64,000 nt of DNA from contig NC_052397.1 of NCBI RefSeq assembly GCF_009389715.1, positions 16,626,129 to 16,690,128 of the forward strand, read 5' to 3'. Under the pieces are notes generated by a model. The model saw only the letters and a program-made list of their open reading frames with translations. It had not been told where the DNA came from and made no database searches. This DNA comes from Phoenix dactylifera (lineage: Eukaryota > Streptophyta > Magnoliopsida > Arecales > Arecaceae). Shown one piece after another: positions 22,327-34,455 of the stretch (positions are counted from its first letter, which is position 1; each line of letters begins with the position of its first letter). Made by a program: the position numbers and the translations under genes.

Positions 22327-24676
22327 AGAAAAAAAAAATTAAATAAAGAATAATTTAAGAATTCTTTTCTTTTTTTTCTTCATTGCCCCTCCCCTCTTCT
22401 CTCTCTCTCTCTTTTCTAAACCCACCCTAGCGAGAAGCAGGAGAAGAGAAGGGCCTCTGCGGTTGCTGTCGAAGACCAAATTACACTGAAAGTAAATTCA
22501 AGCACTCGGGTACAATTTCTGCCACCTCCGTCAGTTGCCAATCCCACTTTACAACCCTTATTCCATTACGCATATCTTCTATAATGCCCTAGTTCTCTCC
22601 GTTTGACCACTTTATAATCCTAGCCCACCTAGGCTTTTCCATATAAAAGATGTCCTTCCGCAAGAGCTTAGCCTCATTATTCGTATGTCAAACTCTGTAA
22701 CGCGATTGCTTTTTCTAGAGCCGGTTGTAGATGCCCATCTAATGCCTTTCATTGCCATTGAAATCTATCATGCCCTCGTTTTTCTTTTTTTTCGAAATGC
22801 ACCTAGGTTATCTCGCCTCCGATCGTCACCTTGTTGATGTGGTCAGCCCTCATAGTATAAATGAGCTGAGAGGTGGTTAAGATGATGCCGAAAATTTGTG
22901 ATTGCGAGCCACGGGGCTTAATGATAGTCGATTCACCTAGATCATGTAGGTCGAATAGAAGAACGAATCCCTTTTGAATCCAACGGCCATGTGGCTGCTT
23001 GACTAGGCAAGTCAATGGCAGTGCTGACAATGCATATCACCAACACCGCATGACTATCTTGTTCTACGATAAAAGCCAAAAGGCACAGCGGTAGTGGTCG
23101 CAGCGGCTGATATGTCGCACGAGCGGCTTACCCTACGGCGTCCCTTGGCCCCAAAGAGTCGTGCCCATTGACCTGCCACACGGATGTATAATCAAGAATG
23201 AGGCAAACCAAATTACACAAAGATCGAAAAAATAAAAAAAAAATTATATCAAATAATAATTTAAGAATTTTTTTCCTTTTCTTTTTTTTTCCTTTATCAC
23301 CCCTTCCCTTTTTCCTCTCTCTTTTCTAAACCCACCCTAGCGAGAAGCTGGGCAAAAAGATCTCTACGGTTGTTGTCAAGGACCAAATTATACTGAAAGT
23401 AAAGTCAAGCATTGGGATAAAATTTCTGCCACATCTGTCAGTTGCTGATCCCACCTTGCCACCCTTATTCCACTATGCATATCTCCTATAATGCCCTTGA
23501 TCTCCTTGTCTGACCATTTTATAATCTTGACCCACCCAGTCTTTTCCATTTAAAAGATGTCCTTCCGAAAGAGCTTAGCCCCATTATTCGTATCCTAGAC
23601 TCTGTAATGCGATTGCTTCTTTCGGAGCCTGCTATAGACGACTACCTAATGCCTTTAGATGCCATTGAAATCCACTAACTTGCCCTCCTTTTTCTTTTTC
23701 TCAAAATGCACCTGGGTCATCTCGCCTCTGATCATCACCTTGTAAATTTGGCCAGCCCTCACAGCATAAATGAGCTTAGAGGAGGTAAGATAATGCTGGA
23801 AACTTATGATGGTGAGCCACGAGGCTTAAAAATATTCAGTTTACCTAGATCACATAGGTCAAACAGAAGAATGAACCCCTCTTTAAATCCAGCGGCTACG
23901 TGGCTGCTTGATAAGGCAAGCCTATGGCAGTGCTGACGACGCATATCACCAACACCGCGAGACCATCTTATTCTGCTATAAATGCCAAAAGCCGTAGCGA
24001 TAGTGATCGCAGCAACTTATGTGTCGCACGAGCGGCTTCCCCTACGGCCTCCCCTGCCTCAAAGAGTTGTGCCCATTGACCTACCATGTGGATGTATAAT
24101 CAAGAGTGGGGTAAACCAAATTACATAAAAACCAAAAAAAGAAAAAAATTTAATCAAACAATAATTTAATAGTTTTTTTCTTTTTTTTTCTTCATCACCC
24201 CTCTCCTTTTCCCTCTCTCTTTTCTAAACCCACCCCAGTGAGAAGCAGGGCAAAAAGAAGGGCCTCTGCAGCTGCTGTCAATGATCAAATTGCACTAAAA
24301 TCAAACTCAAGCACTGAGGTACAATTTTTGCCACCTCCGTCAGTTGCCGATCCTGCTTTACAATCCTTATTCCATTACACATATCTCCTTTAATGCCCCT
24401 TATCTTCCTGTCTGACCACTTTATAATCCTGGCCCACTCAGAGTTTTTCATATAAAAGATGTTCCTCTACAAGAGCCCAACCCCATTATTCGTATCTCAG
24501 ACTCTTTAAGATGATTGCTCTTTTCGAAGTCGGCTGTAGACGCTCACCTAATACCTTTTATTGCCTTTGAAATCCACTAACTTGCTCTCCTTTTTCTTTT
24601 TCCCGAAATGCACCAGGGTCATTTCGCCTCCAATCGTCACCTTGTAGATGTGGCCAGCCCTCACAGCATAAATGAG

Positions 24677-25003
24677 CTAGTAGGAGGTTAAGATGATGCC
24701 GAAAACTTGTGATAGTGAGCCACGAGGCTTAAATATGGCCGGTTCACCTAAATCATGCAAGTCGAACAGAAAAACGAATCCCTCTTTGAATCCAGCGGCA
24801 ACATGGCTGCTTGACAAGTTAAGCCTACGGTAGTGCTGACGACGTATATCACCAACACTACAAGACCATGTTGTTCTGCTATAAATGCCAAAAGGCACAG
24901 TAGTGGTCGCAGCGGCTGATCTCTTGCACAAGCAGCTTCCCTTGCGGCCTCCCCTGCACCGAAGAGTCGTGCCCATTGACCTGCCACGCGGATGTATAAT
25001 CAA
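24677..25003 (-). pseudogene. Array unit: remnant coding frame
   Basis: A 108-residue frame with the same blocks as the other units (VPFGIYSRTTWS, FKEGFVFLFDLHDLGEP, PRGSLSQVFGIILTSY). Differences from sister units are mostly substitutions, many at third positions when read in this frame. Confidence 0.45.
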
Positions 25004-28000
25004 GAATGGGGCAAACCAAATTACATGAAGACCAAAAAAAAGAAAAAAAAAATCAAATAAAGAATAATTTAAGAATTCTTTTCTTTTTTTTATTCATCGC
25101 CCCTCCCCTCTTCTCTCTCTGTTTTCTAAACCCACCCCAGCGAGAAGCAAGAGAAAAGAAGGGCCTTTACGACTGCTTTCGAGGACCAAATTACATTGAA
25201 AGCAAATTCAAGCACTCGGGTATGATTTCTGCCACCTCCATTCGTTACCAATCCCACTTTACAACCCTTATTACATTACACATATCTTCTATAATACCTC
25301 GGATCTCCCCGTTCGATCACTTTATAATCCTGGCCCACCCAGGCTTTTTCATTAGAAGATGTCCTTCTGCAAGAGCTCAGCCCATTATTCGTATGCCAAA
25401 CTCTGTAACGCGATTGCTTTTTTTGGTGCCGGCTGCAGACGCCTATCTAATGCTTTTCATTTCCGTTGAAATCCATAAACTTGCCCTCCTTTTTCTTTTT
25501 TCCAAAATGCACCTGGGTCATCTTGCCTTCGATTGTCACCTTGTAGATGTGGCTAGCCCTCACAGCATACATGAGCTGTGAGAGGAGGTTAAGATGATGC
25601 CAGAAACTTATTATTAGGAGCCACAAGGCTTAATGACAGTCGGTTCATCTAGATCACGCGGGTCGAACAGAAGAACGAACCCCCTTTGAATCCAGCGGCA
25701 ATGTGGCTGTTTGACAAGCCAAGCCTAGGCAGTGCTGACAACATATATCACCAACACCGTGCGACTATCTTGTTCTGCGATAAACACTAAAAGACATAGC
25801 GGTAGTGGTCACAGCGATTGATGTGTTGCACGAGCGACTTCCTCTGTGGTGTCCCCTACCCCGAAGAGCCATGCCCATTGACTTGCTATGCGGATGTATA
25901 ATCAAGAATGAAGCAAACCAAATTACACAAAGACCAAAAAAAGAAAAAATTCAATCAAAGAATAATTTAAGAATTTTCTTTTCTTATTTTTTCTTCATCA
26001 CCCCTCCCCTTTTCCCTCTCTAAAGAAGGGCCTCTACGGCTACTGTCAAGGACCAAATTACACTAAAAGCAAACTCAAGCACTTAGGTACAATTTCTGCT
26101 ACCTTCATGAGTTGCCGATCCCGCTTTACAATCCTTATTCCATTAGGAATATCTCCTATAATGCCCCTAATCTCTCTGTCTAACTACTTTATAATCCTAG
26201 CCTACCCAGGCCTTTTCTTGTAAAAGACGTCCTTCTGCAAGAGACTAGCCCCATTATTCGTATCCTAGACTCCGTTACATGATGAATTTTTTTGGAGCCA
26301 ACTGTACACGCCCACCTAATGTCTTTCATTACTGTTGAAATCCACTAACTTGCCCTTCTTTTTTTTCCCCCGAAATGCACCTGGGTCATCTCGCCTCTGA
26401 TCGTCACCTTGTAGTGGCCAGCCCTCACAGCATAAATGAGATGGGCAAAGGTTAAGATGATGCCGATAACTTATGATGGTGAGCCACAATGCTTAAAGAT
26501 AGTCGGTTTATCTAAATCACGCAAGTCGAATAGAAGAACGAACCCCTCTTTGAATTTAGCATCAACAAGGCTGCTTGAAAAGGCAAGCCTACGGCAGTGC
26601 TGATGACGCATATCACCAACACTGCGAGACTATTTTGTTCTGCTATAAACGCCAAAAGGCACAACGGTAGTGGTCGTAGCGGTTGATCTGTCGCACGAGC
26701 GGCTTTCCCTGCGGCCTCTCCTGTCCGGAAGATTCGTGCCTATTGACATGCCACGAGGATGTATAATCAAGAATAAGGCAAACCAAATTACACAAAGACC
26801 AAAAAAGGAAAAAAATCAAATAAAGAATAATCTAAGAATTCTTTTCTTTTTCTTCTTTCCTTTTTTTTTTCTTCATCGCCCCTCCCCACTTCTCTCTCTC
26901 TTTTTTAAACCCACCCCAACGAGAAGTAGGAGAAAATAAGGGCCTTTGTGGCTGCTGCCGAGGACCAAATTACACTAAAAGCAAATTCAAGCACCCACGT
27001 ACAATTTCTGGCGCCTCCATCAGTTGTCGATGCCACTTTACAACCCTTATTCCATTGCACATATATTCTATAATACCCCGGATCTCTCCGTCTGACCACT
27101 TTATAATCCTAGCCCACCTAGGCTTTTCAGTTTAAAAGATGCTCTTCCGCAAGAGCTCAGCCCCATTATTTGTATGCCAAACTCTGTAACGCGATTGATT
27201 TTTCTAGAGCCAGCTATAGACACCCATCTAATTCCTTTTATTGTCATTGAAATCTACTAACTTGCCCACCTTTTTCTTTTTTCCAGAATGCACCTAGGTC
27301 ATCTCGCCTCCGATCGTCACCTTGTAGATGTGGCCAGTCCTCACAGCATAAGTGAGCTAGAAAGAGATTAAGATGATGTTGAAAACTTATGATGGCGAGC
27401 CACAAGGCTTAAAGATAATCGATTCACCTAGATCACACAGGTCAAACAGAAGAACAAACCACTCTTTGAATCTAGCGGCCACGTGGCTGCTTGACAAGGC
27501 AAGCCTATAGCAAGGCTGACGACGCATATCACCAATATCGCGAGATTATCATATTCTACAATAAATGCCAAAAGGCACAACATTAGTGGTTGCAGCGGCT
27601 TAGGTGTCGCACGAGCAGCTTCCCCTGCGGCCTCTCCTGCCCCGAAGAGCCATGCCCAGTAACCGGCCACGCAATCAAAAATGAGTTAAACGAAATTACA
27701 CAAAGACCAAAAAAAAAAAAATCAATCAAAGAATAATTTAAGAATTCCTTTCTTTTTCTTTTTTTTTATTTTGTTTCTTCATCACCCCTCCCGTTTTCTC
27801 TCTCTCTTTTCTAAATCCACCCAAACGAGAAGCAGGGCAAAAAGAAGAGCCTCCGCGGCTGCTATCAAGAACCAAATTACACTGAAAGCAAACTCAAACA
27901 CTCGGGTACAATTTCTGCCACCTCTGTAAGATGCTGATCTCACTTTACAACCCTTATTCCATTACGCATATCTCCTATAATGCCCCTGATCTTCTCGTCT

Positions 28001-28274
28001 CACCACTTTATAATCCTAGTTGACCTAGGCTTTTCCATATTAAAGATGTCCGTCTGCAAGAGCCCAGCCCCATTATTCGTATCCCAAACTCTGTAACACG
28101 ATTGCTTTTTCCGGAGTCGGCTGTAGATGCCCATCTAATGCCTTTTATTGCCGTTGAAATCCACTAACTTGCTCTTCTTTTTATTTTTCCCAAAATGCAC
28201 CTGGGTCATCTCACCTTTGATCGTCACCTTGTAGATGTGGCCAGCCCTCACAGCATAAATGAGCTGGAAGGAGG

Positions 28275-28592
28275 TTAAGATGATGCCGAAACTTGTGACG
28301 GTGAGCTACGAGGCTTAAAGACAGTCGGTTCACCTAAATCACGGTAGTCAAACAAAAGAACGAATCCCTCTTTGAATCCAGCGACAACATGGCTGTTTGA
28401 CAAGCCAAGCCTACGACAATGCTGACGACGCATATCACCAACACCGCGAGACAATGTTGCTATGCTATAAACGCCAAAAGGCACAATGGTAGTGGTCACA
28501 GCAGCTGATCTGTCGCATGAGCAGCTTTCCCTGCGGCCTCCCCTGCACCGAAGAGCCATGCACATTGGCCTATCATGTGGATGTATAATCAA
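28275..28592 (-). pseudogene. Array unit: remnant coding frame
   Basis: A 105-residue frame of the same kind (VPFGVYSIATLS, GFKEGFVLLFDYRDLGEP) that lost the end of the block through a one-base change near 28290. It shows how units have drifted separately. Confidence 0.45.
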
Positions 28593-29469
28593 GAATGAGG
28601 CGAACCCAATTACACAAAGACCAAAAAAAGAAAAAATTCAATCAAAGAATAATTTAAGATTTTTTTTTTTTTACTTTTATTTTTCTTCATCACCCCTCCC
28701 CTTTTTCCTCTCTCTTTTCTAAACCTACCCCAGCGAGAAGCATGGCAAAAAGAAGGGCCTCTGCGGCTGCTGTCAAGGACCAAATTACACACTAAAAGCA
28801 AACTTAAGCACTCAGGTACAATTTCTACTACCTCTGTTAGTTGTCGATCCGGCTTTACAATTTCTGTTCCATTAGGAATATCTCCTATAATGCCCATGAT
28901 CTCCCAATCTGACCATTTTATAATTCTGGCCCACCCAGGCTCTTCCATGTAGAAGACGTCCTTCCGCAAGAGCTCAGCCCCTTTATTCATATGCCAAACT
29001 CTAAAACACGATTGTTTTCTCCGAAGTCGACTGTAGATGCCAGTCTAATGCCTTTCATTGCCGTTGAAATCCACTAACTTGCCCTCCGTTTCTTTTTCTC
29101 GAAATGCACCTAGGTCATCTTGCCTCCGATCGTCACCTTGTAGCCCTCATAGTATAAATGACCGACAAGGAGGTTAAGATGATGCTGAAAACTTATAAGT
29201 GCGAGCCATGGAGCTTAATGATAGTCGGTTCCCCTAGATCACATTGGTCGAACAGAAGAACGAACCCCTTTTGAATCCAGCGGCCACATGGTTGCTAGAC
29301 AAGGCAACCCTATGGGAGTGCTGACAACATATATCACCAACACCGCGGGACTATCTTGTTCTGCGATAAACGCCAAAAGGTACATCAATAGTGGTTGTGG
29401 TGACTGATGTATCGCATGAGCGGCCTTTCCTGCGGCATTTCTCACTCTGAGAAGCTGTGCTTATTCACC

Positions 29470-29589
29470 AAATCTCAAGATCAAGTGGTGGATATATTCA
29501 CCAAGCCTCTTAAAATTGACACCTTCCAGAGATTAAAATTTAAGCTTGGAATAATTGATGGAGGAAAAGAATCAAGTTTAAAAGGGGGG
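29470..29589 (+). mobile_element. Ty1/copia fragment: end of pol and purine tract
   Basis: The plus-strand frame reads FTKSQDQVVDIFTKPLKIDT, then LGIIDGGK and LKGGC. This is the standard C-terminal end of copia RNase H (the DIFTKPL motif). The purine tract AAAAGGGGGG follows at about 29580-29589. Everything upstream (gag, protease, integrase, RT) is missing, because the sequence switches to the tandem array near 29440-29470. Confidence 0.85.
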
Positions 29590-29880
29590 TGTTCGATAAT
29601 AAACTTGATTTATAAGATGACGTGGTACCAACTAGCATCCTAGTTGGAGAGTCAAAGTCAGGTCAAGGTTAAAAAGATGAAAGATCAAGGGTCACAAGAG
29701 TCATCATAAATTATAAAAGGTTAAGAGTCATAAGTTGTAAAATGTGAAGAGTCCTGAGTTATATAAAATTTAAGAGTCATGGGTCATGCATACATCAAGA
29801 GTCATAAGTTAGAAATATTAAGGATTAAGAGTTATGAGTTACATGTAGTCAGTCGGTCGGAAAATTGGGAGGCTTCAGTA
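29590..29880 (+). repeat. Partial or complete copia LTR, right end not resolved
   Basis: An LTR start TGTTCGATAATAAACTTG follows the purine tract directly, as expected. AT-rich sequence with repeated AGAGTCATAAGTTA-type motifs (29690-29850) follows. No clear terminal CA with a target duplication was found, so the end is approximate. Confidence 0.55.
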
Positions 29881-30383
29881 GGATTAGAGATTTTATAGTA
29901 GAATTTTATTTTTTTTAATTGACTATGAATTTGCATTTGGTGATTTTTTTTTTAAATTTTAAGATTATTTGAGTATTTAAATTTGGATTTAGTTGCTCTG
30001 AATTAGTATTTGTTTAATTATTTAATGGATGATGGATTTGAACCTTTTATTTTACTTAAAATTATAATTGTTGGCTTTATAGTGTCATGAGCTGTACCTC
30101 GCAATAGTATGGTAGTATCATGTCTCGGATTTGGGACGTATGAAATTGCAGCAAACCTAAAACCACTCTTAGTGTACTAATTTCAAAGAGATGAAATTTA
30201 CATTTATGCAATATATTATGATAGTAACTCTAAGATGCAATTATGTCCATACACAATTAATTAGGTTAATTACGGATCACCTTCAGGTTGTAAATTGTCC
30301 CACAATTTTAGGTAGGTAGACTGAACCTGATAAAATTAATTTTTAAAAATTCTCAATTGAAGGTCTAATCTCATCATAGCTTC
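29881..30383. other. AT-rich spacer
   Basis: No gene or defined repeat recognised between the copia LTR region and the 3' flank of the ZIP gene. Confidence 0.5.
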
Positions 30384-30920
30384 TTAAGGGTTAACTTGGG
30401 CTTTAGATTGTACTTCCCATGGCTTGGTTCCTCCCTCTGTACTGTCAGCTGGAGAAAAATCTGGGTTTATATTTATTGGCCGCTTTATCTTGGACATGAT
30501 CAACAAATGACCACAAGCACCAGAGAGCAGAGTGCAGAATAGAAGAATCCCATTTAGAAAAACAGCTCGACTGCCGTGGGCAAAAGAATATTCAACAATG
30601 AACATTAACCAGCCCAATATAATCTGACTCATTTGCAAACTATGACCTGTGGTTTCCAAAAGAAGTGCCAGAAAACATGGTCAGATCATTTACCATTGTA
30701 GAGAAATTGTTGCTTCTCAGAAAATAATAATTCAGCGAGATAAAATGGTGTCTCTTTAAAAACTTGGAGCAAAAATACATACAATATTCCTGCCACCAGA
30801 AAGAGTCATTTATAGTATCCTGCCGTGAGAGGAAGACTCAAATTCGTAACATGATAGGGTTGACTCCCTAGACATTTTGCACTTGATTTCTTACTCATGG
30901 CCTTTTTCACTTCTCACACC

Positions 30921-33900
30921 TCATGTGTCCCATATCATCACAACTGCAATCACCCCAACCCCAAATACAACAGAGAACCATCTATACATGGGTGTGTCAA
31001 CTGCAATGGGTCGCTGTGGCTTGTAGCCTTTGGCAAAAAGATGGTTTATGGAAACATATATGAAGATCCCACAAGCAAGACCCATCGAGATGGCAAATAT
31101 CCAGTCAGCCACCCTACCCTCTGTTGTTGCATCTATTATTATTCCGATGGCTACTCCAATGGGGCTCGAGATAGCAAAAGCAAAGGCATAGGCCACACAG
31201 GATAGGAGCGGACGGTTTGGGATTATTCGTAGGAGTGCAATCCCCATGGCAATGGCTGCGAATATTTTGTGCAGGCTGATAGTCCACAGGGCTTTCCATG
31301 CATCAGCTTTGTTCTCTGCACAGGAATAGACACAGAACAAGAAGAAAAGATCCAGCTTTTAGATTTTTGCAAGAAAATTGGACATACATACACCACATCA
31401 GCAAACTAGTTCTGACACCAGGACACCTCACATATAAATGATAACAATGACCTTATTACAGTCTAATAAATCAAATCATCTTTCCCTACTGATCAAGCAG
31501 AGCCAAACCGCGCGGCGAGGAACAGTTTGGTGCCTTCGAACCAAATGATCAAGATCAAAAAGAAAACACATGGAATTTGGCAGAGTAGGGTGCGAAGGAT
31601 CAAGTTGGGCTTGCACCCAACATGATTCAGTTCCAACCTAGCAGGGTTTCAGGTCTAGAAGTTCAAATGAAGATCAACATGCGAATTGTTTGGGTCATAT
31701 TTGGATGATTCTAGCTATGAGTCATTCAAGGTCAGATCTAATTATTCAGAGCTGGGCAAGACTAATGTTCGCACTTCAATAATGATAGGCTGGGTTTGGT
31801 TTAATTGGTAGAACCTTTTGTCCGAGGCCCACAGCTGTAGCTTTTTAAGGTTCTGAACTTTCCACTAGATTCAAAAACAAAAAAACAAAACTTAGTTCTA
31901 GCAAAACGTGCTCCACCAGGTGTCTGGACCAGATTCATTTGTTGCTCTACAATCAGAAGTGCTGAATATATTAGCATACCAGATGGGACCTACAAGATCG
32001 TTGAGTATGAAATGAAGGTCAGTCTTAATATTATCATATATGGCAATCAAAGTGTCATCGAAGGAGAGTGTTAGGAGCAGCTTTCCTATTTCTTGTGAGT
32101 GCGTCAATGGAGCTATATTGCTTAACACAATTAAGGGCATGATTGTGTCCAAGTGTAATGATGAACTGGAACAAGCATAAATGTCAACAAGGACTCTTTA
32201 CATTACGTTGGGGAGAGACCAGATTTGGGCGAGTATAAGTCAATATAATCAAGAAACATTTTATGATGATCAAAATCTTTTGAGTTATTTCTTAATCTCC
32301 TCTAGGACACCAGTAGATTTTAAATGCTTTTCTGGTTTTATCAAAGGTCATCCACAAGAGATTTTTCATTTTCTGGTAAGGGAGGAGGCAAAGCCTCAAT
32401 TACAGTCCAGGGAAAGAAACATGGAAAGCACCAGCTCAAGCTATTCCACAAGATAATTTCAAAGCCTCTTCATTGCAATCAGCATGAGATATTAGCAGAT
32501 TATTGGAGCAATAAGGATGGAAAGTTTAGAAGGAATCAAATAGTAGAATCTTCATAAGGCTCAGTTTAGTTCTGCATATCTTGACAAACAATTAGAATTA
32601 CTCTTTGGTCTAAAACGACTGCTTCTTTGTTAAAAAGAGTAATCTCTACAAGGCAATTCATGTTATTGTACTTTTGGCTTCCCTTTGTTTCTTGACTGAG
32701 GACATCCCATTCTTTTCTACTTTTACAAGCACACTAAGATTGGAATCCTTCCATTCTCGTTTTCTTTGTTAGTTTGTGCCTATTCTACTGCTCAGATAAA
32801 AGATGTCATATCTGTAGATGAATATTTTACCTGCAACTCCAATTGCAATGCCTTCAAACACAGAATGGAAACACAAGGCCACAATCAGCAAAATGCTATC
32901 TCCGAGTGAATCAGCATCATGAAGCATAGATGCTAGAGATTGATGGCCGCTAGTGCTCTCAACCTATAATAAATATGCAGCACTCATCAGAATATATTCT
33001 GTCATGGAAACGACCATTTTTGGGGGATGAAAGGGAGGCCAAAAATTTTATTAAAAAATGCTGAAAAGGAAACAGAGTTTAACCTCCTATTGCGAAGTAG
33101 ATACTAGTAGAGTAAGATTGTCATGGAAAACACCTTAGAAAACCTCGATGTAACTTTTGCAGTTTCTATTAGTTTTTGAGCAAAACTGCTGCACATGAAC
33201 ATGCACGCAGACAAAAATATGCAGATATGCTTGAGGCTTAAAGTACTACAAACTCACCTCTGGTTGTAATTGTGAGCCTCCACCGTTGCTGCCGACTTTG
33301 CTCTCTTGAAATTTCCCTGCAACGAAGCACAACGTTCTTAAACGATGATTCAATTATAAATGAATTTATGGCACCATACTGAACTGAACAAAGAAAAGAA
33401 AAAAAAAATACAGTCTTATCAATACAAAACATATATCATAAGGAAATGTTGAGGATGAAACAGGCGAACATTCATTATTATACCTAAAGCCGGTAAAATC
33501 AGGAAATAACAGGCCAAATTGTAATACTGAAAGGTGAGCACTGTCATAAATTAAAGATGTCCAAATGATAAAATTGCTTTCTTTTCTTCAAAAAAGACCA
33601 TCTGGGTCAATTGAAATAAACTCAAGTTAAGAAAAATTCTTCAACTGATATTTCAGAAACACTTTATTCCCTAATATGTCTTCAATCTTACCAAGTAAAA
33701 TTGGAAATAAAAAAAAAATAAAGTCCTCGATATGTCACCTCCATATTTCTTAAAAATTCCAAAAGAACTATTTTTTTCTCTTTTCCAGGTATCTCCCTAC
33801 TCTAAAGCATCATTTAGAAATCTATATACATACAAATCTTATCAACAAAGACAAATAAACAAGCAAACGAGAACCGAAAAGAAAGAAAGAAAGAAACAAA

Positions 33901-34393
33901 TTTTGAGGAGCTCACCTCCATATCCATCCGTTGCTCCTCCTTCCACATCTCGGAGGCTCCTCCCCCGGGCCACCACCATCGAAATCACACAGTCTGCGAA
34001 CATTGTGATCACATACCCGGCGCTGGCGAGCATAAAAGCAAAAGGGTAATCCTTGTCCGTGAGATCCTCGAAAGTCTCGTTGGCATCGCTGAGGAAATGC
34101 ATGAGGGCCGTCCCCAAGAACACTCCCCCGGCGAACTGCGTCCCGAGCGCCAGAAACCCCTCATTCCACTTAAAGAAGTAAGGGGATACGCCTCCAATGA
34201 AGGTCCCGACGAAGATCAGTATCAAGCACCAAACTTTGACGAGGATAAGAGATTTGGAACGAAGATTAGGCGAGTCCCCATCGCCGGAGTCGGCGTCGGC
34301 GTCGGAGTCGTGATCGCCGCCGTGGGCGGAGACGGAGGCGGCGGAGAGGAGGAGGAGGGAGAGGAGAAAGAGGAGGAGAGCGGATTTGGCCAT
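30921..34393 (-). CDS. ZIP family zinc/iron transporter (ZIP2/ZIP11-like)
   Basis: Membrane carrier moving divalent metals, mainly zinc, into the cytosol. Exons on the minus strand: 34393-33916, 33316-33258, 32963-32831 and 31315-30921. All are GT-AG, phases 1, 0 and 1, for 354 residues, a normal ZIP length. Residues 1-23 form a signal peptide ([18 protein letters not shown]), followed by a short [10 protein letters not shown] segment. Membrane segments follow from about 48. The family's metal-site motif in TM4 is present (H212-S-V-F-E216-G-I-A-I-G), and TM5 carries H239-K240. The loop between TM3 and TM4 is short, rich in Gly and Ser, and lacks the usual run of histidines. N-terminal and TM sequence recall the ZIP2/ZIP11 group; the exact orthologue is uncertain. 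Intron 3 (31316-32830) is 1.5 kb with no recognisable insertion. Confidence 0.95.
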
Positions 34394-34446
34394 GAGGGAA
34401 GGAGGACGGAGGATTCTACGAGGGATTCATGGTGCGTAGGCCAGGG

Positions 34447-34455
34447 TTTATAAAT
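34447..34455 (-). promoter_or_regulatory. Likely TATA box of the ZIP gene
   Basis: Minus-strand TTTATAAAC lies about 55 bases upstream of the start codon, predicting transcription from near 34420 and a very short leader. Confidence 0.6.

Larger units (their letters stand above)
19612..29469. repeat. Tandem array of about 905-bp units, 11 landmark copies
   Basis: The landmark TTCCATTA(C/T)GCATATCTCC or close variants occurs at 19693, 20746, 21655, 22561, 23468, 24370, 25271, 26138, 27050, 27957 and 28867. Spacings are 1053, 909, 906, 907, 902, 901, 867, 912, 907 and 910. Each unit holds, in plus-strand order: the landmark block, a block with CTTTTTC runs, a block ending GGAGGTTAAGATGATGCCGA, a block with CCAGCGGC and GCTGACGACGCATATCACC, then an A/T-rich spacer with poly-A and poly-T and an (A)CCCACCCCAGCGAGAAGC motif. 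Read on the minus strand, much of the unit resembles decayed protein-coding sequence with partly open frames. The left edge runs into single-copy DNA. The right edge meets a Ty1/copia fragment. Confidence 0.96.

Noticed and set aside
19612..29469. CRISPR-like or ribosomal DNA array
   Set aside because: Units are about 905 bp with decayed coding sequence, in a plant nuclear context, and contain no rRNA sequence. CRISPR arrays have much shorter repeats.
31898..32557. Small frames on both strands in ZIP intron 3
   Set aside because: They lie wholly within an intron supported by matching exon phases and show no transposon or protein motifs.
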